Of a stretch of DNA of 64,000 nt, positions 13,101 to 25,865 are shown piece by piece. The DNA lies in contig CM074805.1 of NCBI GenBank assembly GCA_037447605.1, positions 4,407,446 through 4,471,445 on the forward strand, written 5' to 3'. The notes beneath the pieces were generated by a model. That model was not told where the DNA came from. It saw only the letters and a list, made by a program, of their open reading frames with translations, and ran no database searches. Within the stretch, counting starts at the first letter, position 1, and each line of letters starts with the position of its first letter. This stretch comes from Zygnema circumcarinatum (taxonomy: Eukaryota > Streptophyta > Zygnematophyceae > Zygnematales > Zygnemataceae). A program made the translations under genes and the position numbers.

Positions 13101-16100
13101 AGGGCTCGAGCAGAAGCTGCAGCTGCTCAGATTGAAGCACACCAAGCAGCGTTGGATGCTCTTCAGGCACGGAAAAGGGCAGCCATTGCGGAAAAGCTGA
13201 GAGCAATTGAAATGGAAGAGCAAGCTAAGCTCGAGCGCAAGAGGCAGGTGTGTATTTGAGTCCATGCAGAGATGTGGTTGAGATATAGCTATTCCACATT
13301 GTTCACAGGCTTTTTGTTCACGTCGATCAGCTTGCTTCACACGATGTCAGTGCATCAGCAAAGTTCTGATGGCCTTAGCTGGGTAGGGCAGATGGATGAA
13401 GCCAGGATTCAGAAGGAGCTTGCATTGCGAGAGAGGAGGTTGAAAAAGGAGGCTGAAAGGGAAGAAGCTGCCACAGTGAAGGTAAGGGTTCGTTTTGGAG
13501 GCCTGGTCCACATGAAGAAAAGGCATAACGCCGTAATGAACAAACCGAAATGTAGCCGTCTGATAAGCAAAAAATTGTGATCAGATTGTGTCGCTGGCCA
13601 AATTTCATTGCCTTTCTTCCACTTTCGTGACATACAAAGCTGACCAAGAATCACATTGAAGTGAACTTATGAACAATGACGGGGTATTGTCCTTGGCTAC
13701 ACAACGATAATACTTGAAGGTACTTAAATATGGCGTGTATGGGGATGCAGAGACAGGAACTTCTTGCCCGAAAGGCTATGGAGAAAGCAAAAAAGGATCA
13801 GCGGAGAGAAGCAGAAAGGCTTGCCAGGGAACGTGCAAAGGAGCAAGAGCGTTTCGAGAGGGAGCAGATTCGTGAATTACAGCGCTCCGCGAAAGAGCGT
13901 CAAAAGGAGGCTATAAGGGTATGAGAAGTCTAGTTTGCTAAATGTTTTAAAGTCCGCAGCTCCTTCTGCTGTCATTTTATAGTTGCTTTCTTATTTCGGA
14001 GAACAATTTGGAACAATACCTCATTACAAATGTCTGCACCATTATGGCAGTTTTACAGCGAATTAATGCCATTTAATACTTCCGGTCTTCCTTGACAAAC
14101 TGAACTAGGATATGTTTGTACTAGGACTGTTCTTGTGGAGATGTCGATATCCTCGGGTTTGGAACTGGTTTCTAACTCACACATGATATTGAGAAATTCA
14201 TATGAGGCCGAGGAAGACTTTGGAGAGAGATATATATGCTGGATAAGTGGCTCAAATAGGAAAACCATTTTGGCATGGCTGTTTTGAGCCCCTGGAACAG
14301 GAAGAAAGGCGTCAAGTGAGGGATGAACGGCGGAAAGTAAAGCAAGCTGCCAAGGAGAAGCTGGCCCAAGAGAGAGCTCTGTCGAGGAGGGTAGCGAGAG
14401 GGAGGGCTGAGCTCATAGATGACGAGGAGTTGGAGCTTCTAGAAGCAGCGCAAATGCAAATGCTTGACCTGCCCAATGCAGAACCCATGGAGCAGCCGCA
14501 AGGTCTGTGGCGACTATGTTTCATCTAGTTAGACTGCGTTAACGTTAGTTAGTCAACGCTCAAGTTCTCTGCCGCGTGAATCATTTTTTTCCTGCATTCA
14601 TTGCCCACCTTGGCCAATTTTGTTCGATTGTGATGACGACTTATTGTTGTGTGAGCAGTGCTGTGCTCGCTTTTGTGTCAACGTCTACTTCTCGTCAAAC
14701 GAAATTGCAGTACTGTCCTGGCAGCATTTTTTAGAGAAGTACAGCGCGAATTTGGTGCTGTTATGCAGTTAGACCATGACTGTAGGTAACGGAGTTTCTG
14801 ACTTATGCACGCTGACGCAAATGGGCATCGTTTTCTGCAGCTGTTTTGAAGCCATTCCCGCCCAAGTCGGTGACTATGAAGAGAGTTTTGGCTTTGTCAG
14901 AACGGGACATATCTGAGGTGGCAGTCGACAATCTTGTAACTGTGAGTGAGCTTTTTTGCCGGCTTCTCTCTGTTGAAATCACTTTAAGTTGGTTTTGGTC
15001 CGTTCCTTGTATTACACTGTTCTTTCCCAGTCCTTCCTCGTCAGAGACTTGAAGCTAGCTCTTGTTTGGGATGCTCTATTTGGCTTCTCCTTTCTTCGGG
15101 AGAGATAATTTGCTTGCACTCTTTTGCTTCCTATTTGGAAGTGCCGCATGTAGGTCAATACCCAACATGAATCCGACCCCCTTTCTAGCCTTTATGCATT
15201 GCAATTATATGTTGAATTTGGGATTTGGGCTTTCTTACCATTCGTGCAGGCATGGAACTTTTGTACCACCTTCTGTGACGGCCTCCGATTGTGGCCCTTC
15301 ACTTTGGACGAGCTTGCACAAGCTTTACAAGACCCTGTAAGCCTAGTTGCTTACGCTCCTTTTTTTCTTTCTTTTTGGGGCAAGGCAGGAAAGAATTTTT
15401 CATATATTGGACTATCCTGCAGTAGAATTAATTGGGCTCATTATGGCGTAAAGACAGGCCTGTGGAGGCCCTTCCTTAGTCATGAACTGGACACTGACAA
15501 AATGATCATGAAATGATGTGATGCCTCGTTGGATTCCCTTTGTGCTGAGAATTTGATGAGATACTGGATATCTGCAACTTCTGACAGCATTTTGTTGGAC
15601 TTTCTATTCGTAAAGGGTGCACTCCTTGCACTCCCCTTCACTCCTTCTCCTAAACAAGCATAGTGAAGGCTCCATTGATGGGAAAACTGAGGTGGATTGC
15701 AGGAGTCTCGACTCCTTGGCGAGGTCTATGTGGCCCTTTTAAAAGTGCTTGTGCGAGATGTGGTAGCGGCTTCAAAAGCAGCCGCGAGTGCTGTTGGGGC
15801 CCCCCTTCATCCAGTCTTTGAAGGAGTATGTCCAGGGCTTCTTTTGGACATTGTCTTTCCTTTTTGCTAACAATAATCACGCGTTGTGTCGGTCCAAGCA
15901 AAGGGGTGATAAGGTTTGGATAATCACCATCAACTGTTTGCTGTCCTGAATACGAGTGCTGCTAATTCGAGTATTGGGGCTGCACATGCAGGTCCTTGCA
16001 TGGGGGTTTGATGCCAAAGTGTGGCAGAAGCATCTGAATGTGCTGACGTGGCCCGAGATTTTGCGCCAATATGCTCTTGCTGCTGGTTGGGGCCCTCGGC

Positions 16101-19100
16101 TTCTGAAGAAGGAATCAGTGAGAAAAGTTGAGGAAAAGGCGGAGGTAAATTTCAGACTAACTGAAAAAGCATGTGTGTCCATGTAGGCTTCTTGGCTCAT
16201 CTGTCGATTCAGACGTTATATGGACTATGTCATTTGCAGAAAAAGCAACAACAGTTGTAGCCAAGCAATACCTTGTTCCTCTGACGTAAAGTAGGGGTCA
16301 CCTCCTTATTTCCAACTACCTTTGAATCTCTCTCTGTTTTGGACTTACAGGTGAGCGATACGGAGGCTCTGGTCGATCAGATAAGGTCCGGAGCAGCTGC
16401 AGAATTAGCAGCACTTCAAATGTTAGGGAGACGAGGTCGATTCTCCCTCGTCCATGGCTGCCTTCCGTCTCGCCTTACTCCCGGCACTGTCAAATATGCA
16501 GCCTACTTTGTTCTCGCAGTAGAGGGACCAAAAGGGTTATCTGTGCCTCAAATTGCAGATCGCATTCAGGTGAGCCTAAAAACTCTTGAAGGTGTCTTTT
16601 CCCCCGTCTCAACAACCTCTTCATAAGCAGTGACTTAGGGCTTTGAAACCCCAAAAACATGGCCGTGTCTCATGTTGAATTATGGCAATCCTGTAGGCAT
16701 CGGGTTTGCGAGACTTGAAAACAAGCAGAACCCCGGAAGCGACCATCCATGGAGCATGTTCCCGAGACATTCTCTTTGCGAGAACAGCTCCCTCCACCTA
16801 TTGTGTGAGGCCCGCTTTCAGGAAAGACCCTGCAGAGAAGGAGAGCCTTTGGCGGCTGGCGAGGGAGGAGATTGAGGCGATGGGAGGGGCAAGCAACTTT
16901 GCAGTGGAGGAGGAGGAGGCAGCAGCAGAAGACTATGTGGAGGGAGCAGGTTTTGAAGAGATAGCGGGAGAGGCTGAAGGAGCCGCACCTTGGATGCCCG
17001 TCTCAGAAGCAGCCCACGAGTCAGTTGAAGGAGTGAGAGGAGGAGAAGACACTGGAGAGGCAGTGAGAGGGGGTGTTGGTACGGAAAGGGAAGATTTGAA
17101 GAGCACGAATGGAGAGACGGTTGAGATCAAGGCGGTGGAAGAGCAAAAACAGGCTCTTTCCTCCCTATGGGAGAATAAGGAAGAGATGGCTGAACAGGTG
17201 GTTCAAATAGACAGTTCGGAGGTTCCCAAAACATTGGTGATTGACCAGGGTCTCACTGTCAAACAAGAAACGGTTTCTCGGTTACCTGCAGAGGAAGAGG
17301 AAGAGACATTCGAAGGAGACGGTGTTAAAATTGATGAAGAAAATGTGGGAGAGCTTTGGATACAAGCCCTCGGGGAGATAGAATTCAGAGACCTCAGTGT
17401 GGAGGAGAGGATGAGAATTTTGGACCTCCTAGTGACAGCAGCTAACGAGAGTGGCACTGTTCGGGCTGCTCTGGAGGTTTGCATACCACCCATCCGGCTA
17501 TTCATTTTGATTTTTGACTTTTGATCTTGTGGTTGTTGCTTAAAGGAGACTTTTTTGTAGCTTTAACTGTTATCAAGAATTCAATTCATGAAGCAGCAAC
17601 TATGTCTTTTTTTGCCAAATCGAACCTCTATTGAGCTGAGCTGTTTGGAATCATGAAACAGCTTCCAAAACTCATCACCAGCACCGAAAATAAAAAATGA
17701 AAAATAAGCTTTATTTGAGACTGGGAAGGATTTGGGTTTTGTTTCAGGAGCGACATGAGGCTATGGATGCTTTGCGGCAGCAAATACGTTACGAAACTCG
17801 CAAGGAACGCAAGCAACAAAAGGACGAACTTATGGCTCAGCTGCAGACTGTCACAGGGGGGAGCAAGGTAGGAAGAGAGGAGACACCCCCTAATAACCAG
17901 TTAACCAATGCAACTGAGACACTACCTGGAAACCTGACTGAAACTATGGCTACTGAGAGCGAGCAGATGAAGCTAGTGAAGGTGGAGGTAGAGGCGGCCC
18001 CGGGAGGGGGAGAGGCTCTGACTGTAGCTGAAGCAGAAGCGAGGGTTGCAATCAACTTAGCCGCCGATAAAGCAGTAGCTCTGCTGAGAGAGGCAGCAGC
18101 ACGAGGCGAATTGATGTATGAGATGAGGAAGAGGCCTTTGGGGAGAGATCGTAGGCGGAATATGTATTGGTGGTTGGTTCCCTATGGGGCAGCTCCTGGT
18201 GATCCAAACCTTGGGCGTATCTTTTTTCAGTCAGCTGAAGGCAGTTGCTGGCGAGTCATTGACTCCGAGCAGGTGGGTTTTCACCCTTCCAGATGGGTTA
18301 GTATCTTTGGGTAAAACAGTGTGTGGCGAGAGCTAGAATCCTATGTATGCCACATACCGAATAACGATTTTCGGAAATTTGTATTCGTAAAAGAAATTCT
18401 TGATGCTCCGGTCGCTTTTTGGCCTCTGCTAGCCTTGCAATAGTTATTTTTGTTCGGATGACAATTTTCTGTTTGTCAATGCAGGTATTTGATGCACTAC
18501 TTCGTGCTTTAGATCCTCGCGGAGCACGCGAAGCTGTGTTGCATGCAACTTTGAAGGCCAAAGAGAACATATTACGCAGAGCTATGAGAGATGCAGCCGG
18601 TGATTCGGCTGTAGACGGGACTCCATCTCAAGAGAATCGGGAAGATGAGAGGCATAGCTTTAGTGGTGCAGCAGATGGAGGTGTTTCTGCCCCTAATGAC
18701 AGTGAAGCAGCTGCTATTGACTTGAGACATTGTGATGTAGAGAACTCGTTTCAGAGGTTTCACGAATGGGAGCAGTGGGTTTGTACAGCAGTCACGCGCG
18801 CCCATAAAGGGGAGTATGCAGTGGAACGGAGGGTAGCTCACTTAAGTGGCTCCGGCAGTACTAATGCAGAGAGTCTAAGGGTGATGTTTGGTCGCTGTAA
18901 AGAATGTCAGGAGGTGCTTGTGGATGAGGATGAACTGCACTGCCCACATTGTCATCAAACATGGGATAGGGAATCGAGGAGTAACGATCAGCATGCAGCG
19001 CACATGGAGACCTGTGAGAGCGGTTTGGATGGGAATGGGAGAGTGGCTGATACTCGCCAACTCCCCTTACAGCTGAAGTTGGTGAAGGCTGCAATCGTGG

Positions 19101-20879
19101 ACATTGAGGTAGAACTCGTTTCTGCTAAAATACAGGAGAATTCGTGACGTATTTTTGCTCATGTTCATATACTGTGATTGTCCTGCTGCTTTATGGGTTT
19201 ATGCCTGTTTTTTGTTCTGTTGTGACATATCCTCCTAGGGTTGTAGCTTTTGCTTTTTCTTAACTGGGCTCTTTGGGCATATGCAGTATGCTCTTCCACC
19301 GGAGGCTGTGCATGGATGGTGGATGGAGAGAGAACGTTCAAGATGGCTTGAAGACGTTAAGAATGCGAGTGACCCCTTGTCTCTTTTGAAGGTGAGGACG
19401 CACTCTTCATTTCCATCTTCATCCTCGTCTTCCGTCCTCCCCTTTCCCTCTCTCATCCTCCGCAGATTGCTGCGTCCGAGTTTTTTTTCTTCTTGTTTGA
19501 ATTTTCTGCTTCCACTTTGCTCATTAATTGTGAAATACGTGAGCAGGCCCTGGCAGAGCTTGAATGCGCGGTTCAGAAGGAGTGGCTTCGATCCGATTTC
19601 GAAACAACAAAGGAAATTCTTGAACGAGTTCATAACTTGAACGGTCATACGGTTGCAGAGAAGGATGTAGTGGGACAGGTTCTGCCATGGATTCCATGCA
19701 CATCAGCCGCAGTAGCATCACGAGCTTTTGCATTGGACGGTGCTCTGATCTATCATCCAGAAGAGCTGGGAACGGAGAGAGAGGAAGATGAGGATGAGGT
19801 CGTCAAGCTCGAACTTCCAAAGCTGGTCAGTTGGTTTATTCAAAGGGCCTGTATTGCATGCAGGAATTCTTTCCCAACTGATAATCTCCCACCATTCTGC
19901 ATGGCTAGTGATAAAAGTACTTTGTAGGAGCACATTTTTCATGCTATCGTATGACTTTGAATTGCAGACTCCTGTCGAGGACCTTGTGAACCGAATCACG
20001 AGGAGGGGGCGTCGCAAGTCGAAAAAGTTGCTGCAGTCGTCTGATGATGAAGAGAGAGCTGTTGGAGCAACCCCACAGCAGCAGCATGTGCAGGGAACAG
20101 AATTGGAGCTGAAACAGGGAGGAAGGAGTAGCCGGGGAGGGCGAGGGAGGAGAGGCAGAGGGTTCAGAGGACGCAGCTCGAAACCGTATTCTGGTGGTTC
20201 GAATCTTGAATCTGTAGCTACTGCAGGGGCTTTAGGCTCTTCTGGAAGGGGCGGGAGGGGAAGAGGGAGAGGTCGAGGGAGAGGAGGTGGAGGTAGAGGC
20301 CGCGGCTCAGCTGGGAATCTTAGCAAGGGGCAGGACGGACAAGAGAGAGGGAGAGCCGCTCGTTCTACCGACGAAGAAGATAAAGCTTTGCTTGAAGATG
20401 CCGATGTGGGTGGGGGTATGGAGGAACCCGCTGCAGGTAATCATGATGATGATGACGGAGATTCTTCGTACTACATGCATTCTTCAGATGATGAGGGGAG
20501 AACTGAGAGGTTGAAGAGGCGTTTATCTGTGGAGTCCATGGGAGGGGGAACGTTGCCGGCATCAAGTTTGGAGGGATCAAGCGAGAATGGAGAAGCCATG
20601 CAGGAGGACGGAGAGCCTGCGGGAGAGGGAGCGTGGTCCGGTTCAGAGAGTGAAAGAGATGAACGTTTGAGATCCTCTCCTTCCACCGACGACGACAGTG
20701 ATGAAGATGGCGGGCCGGTTGATCACCACCGGAAGCCCAATGAAGCCTCTGATGAAGAGGATGTGGATGTGGATGAGGATGTGGATGTGGATGATGGGGA
20801 GGAGGGAGATGGAGGGGAGGGAGTGCCGAGTGAAGAGGATGACCGAGACGTGTCTCAAAGCGAAGACGATACTTATTGA
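10161..20879 (+). CDS. RLT: RINGLET-like homeobox-DDT chromatin remodelling subunit
   Basis: Plant RLT proteins partner ISWI ATPases in the nucleus. Eighteen exons: 10161-10281, 10782-12059, 12240-12340, 12479-13247, 13392-13481, 13751-13918, 14301-14502, 14841-14941, 15250-15336, 15703-15825, 15992-16144, 16351-16569, 16697-17476, 17748-18272, 18485-19108, 19287-19391, 19547-19825, 19968-20879; about 2,200 residues. The homeodomain spans exons 1-2 (KKTPYQKEVLEQTYA; LQMWFCHRRRKDK). A charged coiled coil covers exons 4-7. The DDT-like region (LWPFTLDELAQAL) is near residue 950 and the HARE-HTH (SRLTPGTVKYAAYFVL) near 1,100, followed by APSTYCVRPAFRKDP. Next come a WHIM/WSD-type segment (LSVEERMRILDLL) and GRDRRRNMYWW with CWRVIDSEQ. 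The tail is GRG-rich, then acidic. The start is the first ATG in the exon. The exon 3/4 junction is out of phase as written (12341 donor versus 12479 acceptor), so one border there is wrong; all other junctions agree. Confidence 0.93.
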
Positions 20880-22150
20880 TGATGCGAAGGCAGTGGAGCT
20901 CAGTGAGGTATCGGCTCTTCGTGTGCAGCAAAACCAGTGTTTGGAACTCTGTACATTTCATTGTTCTTCTTTTCGTGTAGCGCTTAGGGCTAGGGCCCCA
21001 CTTGTAATGAGTTGTCCCTCCCCCACGTTCCTCCCCCGTCGTTCCCTTCTCCCAGGGAGAGAGGGTTCTGCGGCGTGCACTTGTGCGCGTTTCCTCTTTT
21101 TTTTTCCTTCTTTTCTTAGAAAGGGTTAATCGCCGATAGGAAGCGGTTGTACTCTGGTAGGTGGACGATTCATTTATGGTCCCCCTCGACGAGGCGGCTG
21201 TTGCGCTGAGATGCCTCAAAGTGCCCATTGCCATGTCGATTTTCTATGCTTTTGGTGGCAATGAAAGTGTTAATGTTTTGGGGTATACATTCCGCAACTT
21301 TTTTTTGGCTCTTGGGTGTTCAAAAAGGGTTAGGATGCTTTGGGCTTCCATCATTAGCCTGATAGAACTTCCACCACTTACCTGTGAGTGCATCGATTCC
21401 CAGAAACCAGCGATAGCGTTGGAGCAATAGCCACGATAGTCGTGGAAATGACAAGGCGATGACTGTTGTTGAAAAGGCAAACGAGAAAACGTTGTTTGTG
21501 CGCAGTGCACCTTGACCTTATGGCTTAAACTGCTACAAACAAACGGGAGGAGGGAGGGGAACCGCACAGTAGTGAACATGGCATGAGAGGAGGCGTGGCA
21601 CAGATACTGTCCAGAAAGAAGCAAGGCTTCATAGAGTTTCTGAAAGGGTCCGAGCCCGATTTGCGTCTTCACGACGGCTTCTTTCTGCTTTTATCGTACG
21701 AATATCATCGGCATGTTCAAACAGTCGCAGGCAGTCAGGTTCCAAGGCGCCCATGCGCGTACATTTACTGTTGGCAGGGTGGCTACTCTATACAGCACTG
21801 CTCCACACAATTACCGACTCATTGGGGTTGACTGAATGCAATTTCTGAGGAACGAGCATAGTGGATACGTGCAGGTCATCACCAGATAAAAAGACAAGTT
21901 TCTACACCGAAAGCAGCGAGAGAAAGTATCAGATATCGCGTGTCATTACAGCTAACTTCGGATTACATATCTCGCGTACGACACATTTTGGGAGTGCTGT
22001 ACTTCCCGTTGCCAAAAACAAAACTCTGTACATGCTCTACAATGCAGGCCAACAGCCAGTTTGCTGCTACCACGCTCGACTCTATCTTAGTAACAAGAAT
22101 CGCCTCGATGTTGTTATTAAGCACCGTCAAACCGAGTTGACTCCAGAAAG
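20880..22150. other. intergenic region between convergent RLT and LEA-like genes
   Basis: This stretch holds the 3' UTRs of the two convergent genes. I see no further gene. Confidence 0.55.
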
Positions 22151-23213
22151 TTACTTTAGGCCAGTCATGCCCTTGGCAGCTTCTGTCGCCTCGGATAGCT
22201 TTCCACCGGCAGTCTGCACAAAGGTAGGAACATAGAATTTAAGCTCTAGCTGCAATGGGCAAGTATGCACTTCCACGATATGTAGAGCCTGCTCTATGTT
22301 TGACATATTTCCGATGATGGTTTCGAAGAAAATAAGAAAAACTGCTTATTGTTGAAACATCATGTCTGTCAGGACATTCTCCGATTGAAATGCTGTGATT
22401 CGTCCAACACAAGGACAGGTCTGCAAAGTTGTCAGACATACCTGTGTAGCACTATTGGCCTGAGCTTGTGCATCCTGAGTCAGTCCTTGTGCCTGGTTGC
22501 CTGTTTCCGTCGCAGTGCTGTGCGCCTGTGCACCTGCTTCTGACGCCTTCTGCTGACCATATCCTAAAACGGATGCTGCCTTCTGGTAAACACCGCCTGC
22601 AGTTGCAGCAGCCTGTTGGTAAGCATTCTGCGCGGTGCTTGCAACGTAGTTATAGCCGGCTGCAGTGTGGTCCTGCGTTTTGCCGGAGGCAGCCGCGGAG
22701 GTCTCCTTGGCAGACTGGGCAGTTCCCGCAGCAGTGTCCTGCACCGACTGACCGATCTCTGAAGCCTTAGTCTGAGCCGCTCCCGCGCCAGACGCAACCT
22801 GGTCTTTTCCCTGCTCGTATGTCTTCTCCAAGTTCTGCCCAAAGGTTTGCTGCAGAAAATCAAAACTCAGGTCTTCGATCAATAATGGATCCAGCACACG
22901 TAGCACGAAATAAAATCTCCTTCTCCAACATCTCATATGCACCGCCACTGCAAAAATCATAAGCTTCGCACCGTCCGCTCCGTGCAGCAACAACACCATG
23001 CATAGGACATCCATTCACACTTTACTTCTGAAAATTCATAATCCACTTCTAAAGAGAGTCCCATTTTCCAGCAAGCGCTTGTTTCCTTCTCAACATGCAC
23101 GCCTTTGCGGGCTAGCACTAGCCCTCCCTTTTCCATCACAAGCCCGTACTCCTTCCCTCTTCTTCCCCGCCTCCCTCCTCCATGAGCAGCCCCAAGCTCA
23201 CCTGAGACGCCAT
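22151..23213 (-). CDS. small LEA-like hydrophilic protein
   Basis: Three exons (23213-23202, 22849-22442, 22213-22151) encode about 160 residues. The protein starts MASQQTFGQNLEKTYEQG and ends EATEAAKGMTGLK. It is Ala/Gln/Gly/Thr-rich with repeated 11-residue-like blocks (TAQSAKETSAA, TAQNAYQQAA, KASEAGAQAHSTA) and has neither Cys nor a transmembrane segment. This composition is typical of LEA proteins, which protect cell components during drying; the exact LEA class is not clear. Intron phases agree at both junctions. The promoter carries four CACGTG elements within about 100 bases and a TTTAAA box, consistent with ABA- or desiccation-type induction (inference). Confidence 0.85.
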
Positions 23214-23349
23214 TGCTGTATCTCCTTCCCTTCGCCTCTCTATCCGTTATCTCCTCTCTCTCTCCTCGCTCCCTCCCGCGCCCTTTCAGAGTATGTCTCG
23301 AGCAGTTCCGTCGCCAAATCCTGTCCCAATTGTAGCCTCGCTCAGAGCT

Positions 23350-23505
23350 CTTTAAAAGTGGGGGAGGGTGGGCCCCACCGGCGCGTCACGACACGCGAGG
23401 CCTCCACGTGGGAAGTGGAAAGAAGGGCACGTGGCCAAGTGTATGTCATGCTGCCACGTGTAGTTTCGTTAGGCGTCGTGCAGGACGGACATCGCGACAC
23501 GTGGA
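23350..23505 (-). promoter_or_regulatory. LEA-like gene promoter: TATA-like box and four G-box/ABRE cores
   Basis: A minus-strand TTTAAA lies at about 23352-23357, 140 bases above the ATG. CACGTG cores follow at about 23405, 23429, 23455 and 23498. CACGTG is the core recognised by bZIP (ABF/GBF) and bHLH factors. Confidence 0.6.
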
Positions 23506-24400
23506 ATGGTTTGTCGGTGCTGGGCCGTGGGCGGGAGCCGGAAGGCTCTGTGCCATGCCAGTTGAGAGTTCAGTTCAGACCGTTTAACTGCAACATGGAG
23601 CTGGAAGAAACTGCTTCGTCTTTTTTGGAAGAGGTCTGTGCTGCCACGTCAGCTTTTGGTTTCAATCCGTTCCATGGGCCAGTTAAACTGTTAAACGGCG
23701 ATCTCCGCATTCAAATTGAGGGCACGTCTCCATGTGGGCAGAATTTTAAAAAAAATGACGTATTGCGTACGTAAGCAGTCCCCATATCTCAAGTGCAAGC
23801 CGTCAGCCTATTCGCATTCGAAAATGGGGTAAAACTTGTTGACCGCCACGTGGCGACGATTGGAGGCAGTTACGTGTACAACCTATGGCCTCGTTGCCAA
23901 TTCAAACCGGACCGTCGCACGAGCGGTCGGTTTTTAACGTTTATGTTTGTCACAAAAAACTGAATGGAACTGGTTTGAAAACTTGGGGAAGGAACTGGAA
24001 ATGGAACTGGGACATGGAAACCGACCCTACAGAACTCGTGATATACAAGTTGTTTACTGTTGTAATCCCAACAACAGTTTTGGTTCGCCATGTATTGCAC
24101 TCTTCGGACCTGTCTCGCCTCAACCCATTGCCATCCTTCCCACAAATTGTGGCTCATGCACAATAAACAAAGCTCGCCAAGTTAGCTTCGATATCATGGG
24201 TACGTCGAAGACCACAAAACCTATTAAGGGGACAAAGGAAAGAAGTACAATACTAAACTCAATGTTGTGTATACCACTCATCCGCCACACATAAAAATCG
24301 AGCAACCTCCTTTGGAAGCCTACTACTACTGGGCGTTCCCAACGTCGGGCCCATATGTACAAGAGCATATGTAGCTACAATAAGTTCATCGACAACCGTC
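23506..24400. other. noncoding intergenic region
   Basis: I see one more exact CCACGTGG (about 23852) and a GGAACTGG-type imperfect repeat near 23960-24015. No gene is supported. Confidence 0.5.
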
Positions 24401-25498
24401 TCATGGAAGCGGCAAGGTCACCAGGATCTTCACGAGAGGCTTGGCTCGGTACACGAAGAATCCATGGTCGGCATGAGGCACTGTATACGTGTTGACCTTC
24501 TGCGTCAACACTTGGTTCGCCTGCTTCACCATGTCCTCCTGGAAGTCGATGGTAAGGGCTTCGTCCTGGGGAGTGTAGACATAGTGCCGCGGCCTGCGCA
24601 GCACAATGCAGTGGTCCTCAGTTTGATTCACGCACGAAGTCATGAGACACGCTTTAGACATGAAGAAAATTGTGGCAGGGATAAGATCGGCGGCGCTTAC
24701 AGGTCCGCAGTGATGGGCGGGTTGAGCTCTGCGAACGGAAGGAAAGGAGAATCGCGGTACAAGAGGGCGGCCTCCTCCCAGACGCGATCGGGGCCGTTGG
24801 TAAAGAAGATCTTGCCGATGAGATCGCGGTTCACGCCCACAATGAGCGGTGCGCCGATGGCGCTATCCACAGGGCCGTACGCGAGGTTGTCGAGGAGAGG
24901 GCTCGGGAACAAACCGACTGCGTCGAGGGCTGAGCGGGCCGACAGAAGCAGCCCTGCAACGTAAACCAAAGCTGCCACCTGCAGGTCGAGTACGGGAGAA
25001 AGTGAGAGAGCGAGGGAGCATGATTCGATGGAGTTACATTTGCCTTTCGTTATGAGCTTGTTTTTGTTCCGTCAGAAGGAGGCATGGTAAAGTCACGCGG
25101 GGCAGTCACCTTGGCAGGCACGAGCTCCGCTACTCGTGTGATGATGAGGCCGCCATAGCTATGGCCGACGAGGATGACCGGTTCAGTGCTTGCTTCGACG
25201 ATACTTCTGACAGCGAGCACTGCGTTATCGCTGGTGTGGATGCTCACCTCGGGGGTGCGGTCGACGCCATGGCCGGGCAGGTTGACTGCCTTCACCGTGT
25301 GGCCCTGCTCTTTGAGGAGGGCGATCACGGCCGCCCACACGTAGGAGCCCTGCCACGCGCCATGCACCAGCACAAAGGTGCGGGCAGTGGGAGGCGGGGG
25401 GCCGGGCCCTGTGCTCAGACTGCGGCGTGGGAGAGCGGCGTAGAGGCGGCCGCGAGGAGGAGGAGGAGAAGGAGAGCGAGGTGGTTTTGAGCGGCCAT
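24401..25498 (-). CDS. methylesterase-like alpha/beta hydrolase, apparent frameshift after signal peptide
   Basis: The family hydrolyses methyl esters such as methyl salicylate, methyl jasmonate or methyl-IAA. Exons: 25498-25110, 24978-24701, 24593-24401. The body shows FVLVHGAWQGSYVW (oxyanion loop), GHSYGGLIITRVAEL (nucleophile Ser), TPQDEALTIDFQ (probable Asp) and PHADHGFFVY (His). The ATG at 25498 has a strong context (GCCATGGCC) and sits 90 bases below a TATA box. It opens a secretory-type leader (MAAQNHLALLLLLLLAAAST). That frame reaches TGA near 25414, whereas the hydrolase body is in another frame with no ATG of its own. A one-base loss around 25414-25425, or an indel in the CTC repeat, would explain this. 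It could be an assembly error, a real null allele or an unseen exon arrangement. Junction phases further down agree. Confidence 0.8.
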
Positions 25499-25587
25499 GG
25501 CGGGCGTGCGGGCGGGCGGGCGGGGGAGGGAGGGGGAAGGAGGAGAAGGGAGGAGAAGCGCTTGCGGTCGAGGACGGCGGCGGCGGC

Positions 25588-25593
25588 TTTATA
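25588..25593 (-). promoter_or_regulatory. TATA box of the methylesterase-like gene
   Basis: TATAAA on the minus strand, embedded in very GC-rich DNA about 90 bases upstream of the ATG at 25498. It supports that start. Confidence 0.6.
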
Positions 25594-25755
25594 GCGGCGC
25601 CCGCCGGCCGGCGAGGACGGGCGCTGCCGGCCGGCGTTGTCGGGTAGCGCCGCCGGCAGACAGACTTGCCGGCTACGCCATGCTTTACGGAACTGACACG
25701 GAGACGCCCAAACGCACTTTTGGTGAGCACTGAGCAGCATGCAGTGTCGATGGTT

Positions 25756-25780
25756 CGTGACGTGACGTGACGTGACGCGA
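25756..25780. promoter_or_regulatory. tandem TGACG elements
   Basis: Four TGACG cores lie head to tail in about 23 bases, 260 bases upstream of the methylesterase-like gene. TGACG is the as-1 core bound by TGA bZIP factors. Function is inferred. Confidence 0.5.
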
Positions 25781-25865
25781 TCGTAAGGAGTCATTTATAA
25801 TGCGTTTCTAGGGTCGTTTTTTTTTTTTTGCGTGAGGCGATGCGTGGACGCAGTTGGAGGAGGGG

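Noticed and set aside
20365..21234. Long minus-strand open frame opposite the RLT last exon
   Set aside because: Antisense to the acidic and GRG-rich tail; a composition artefact.
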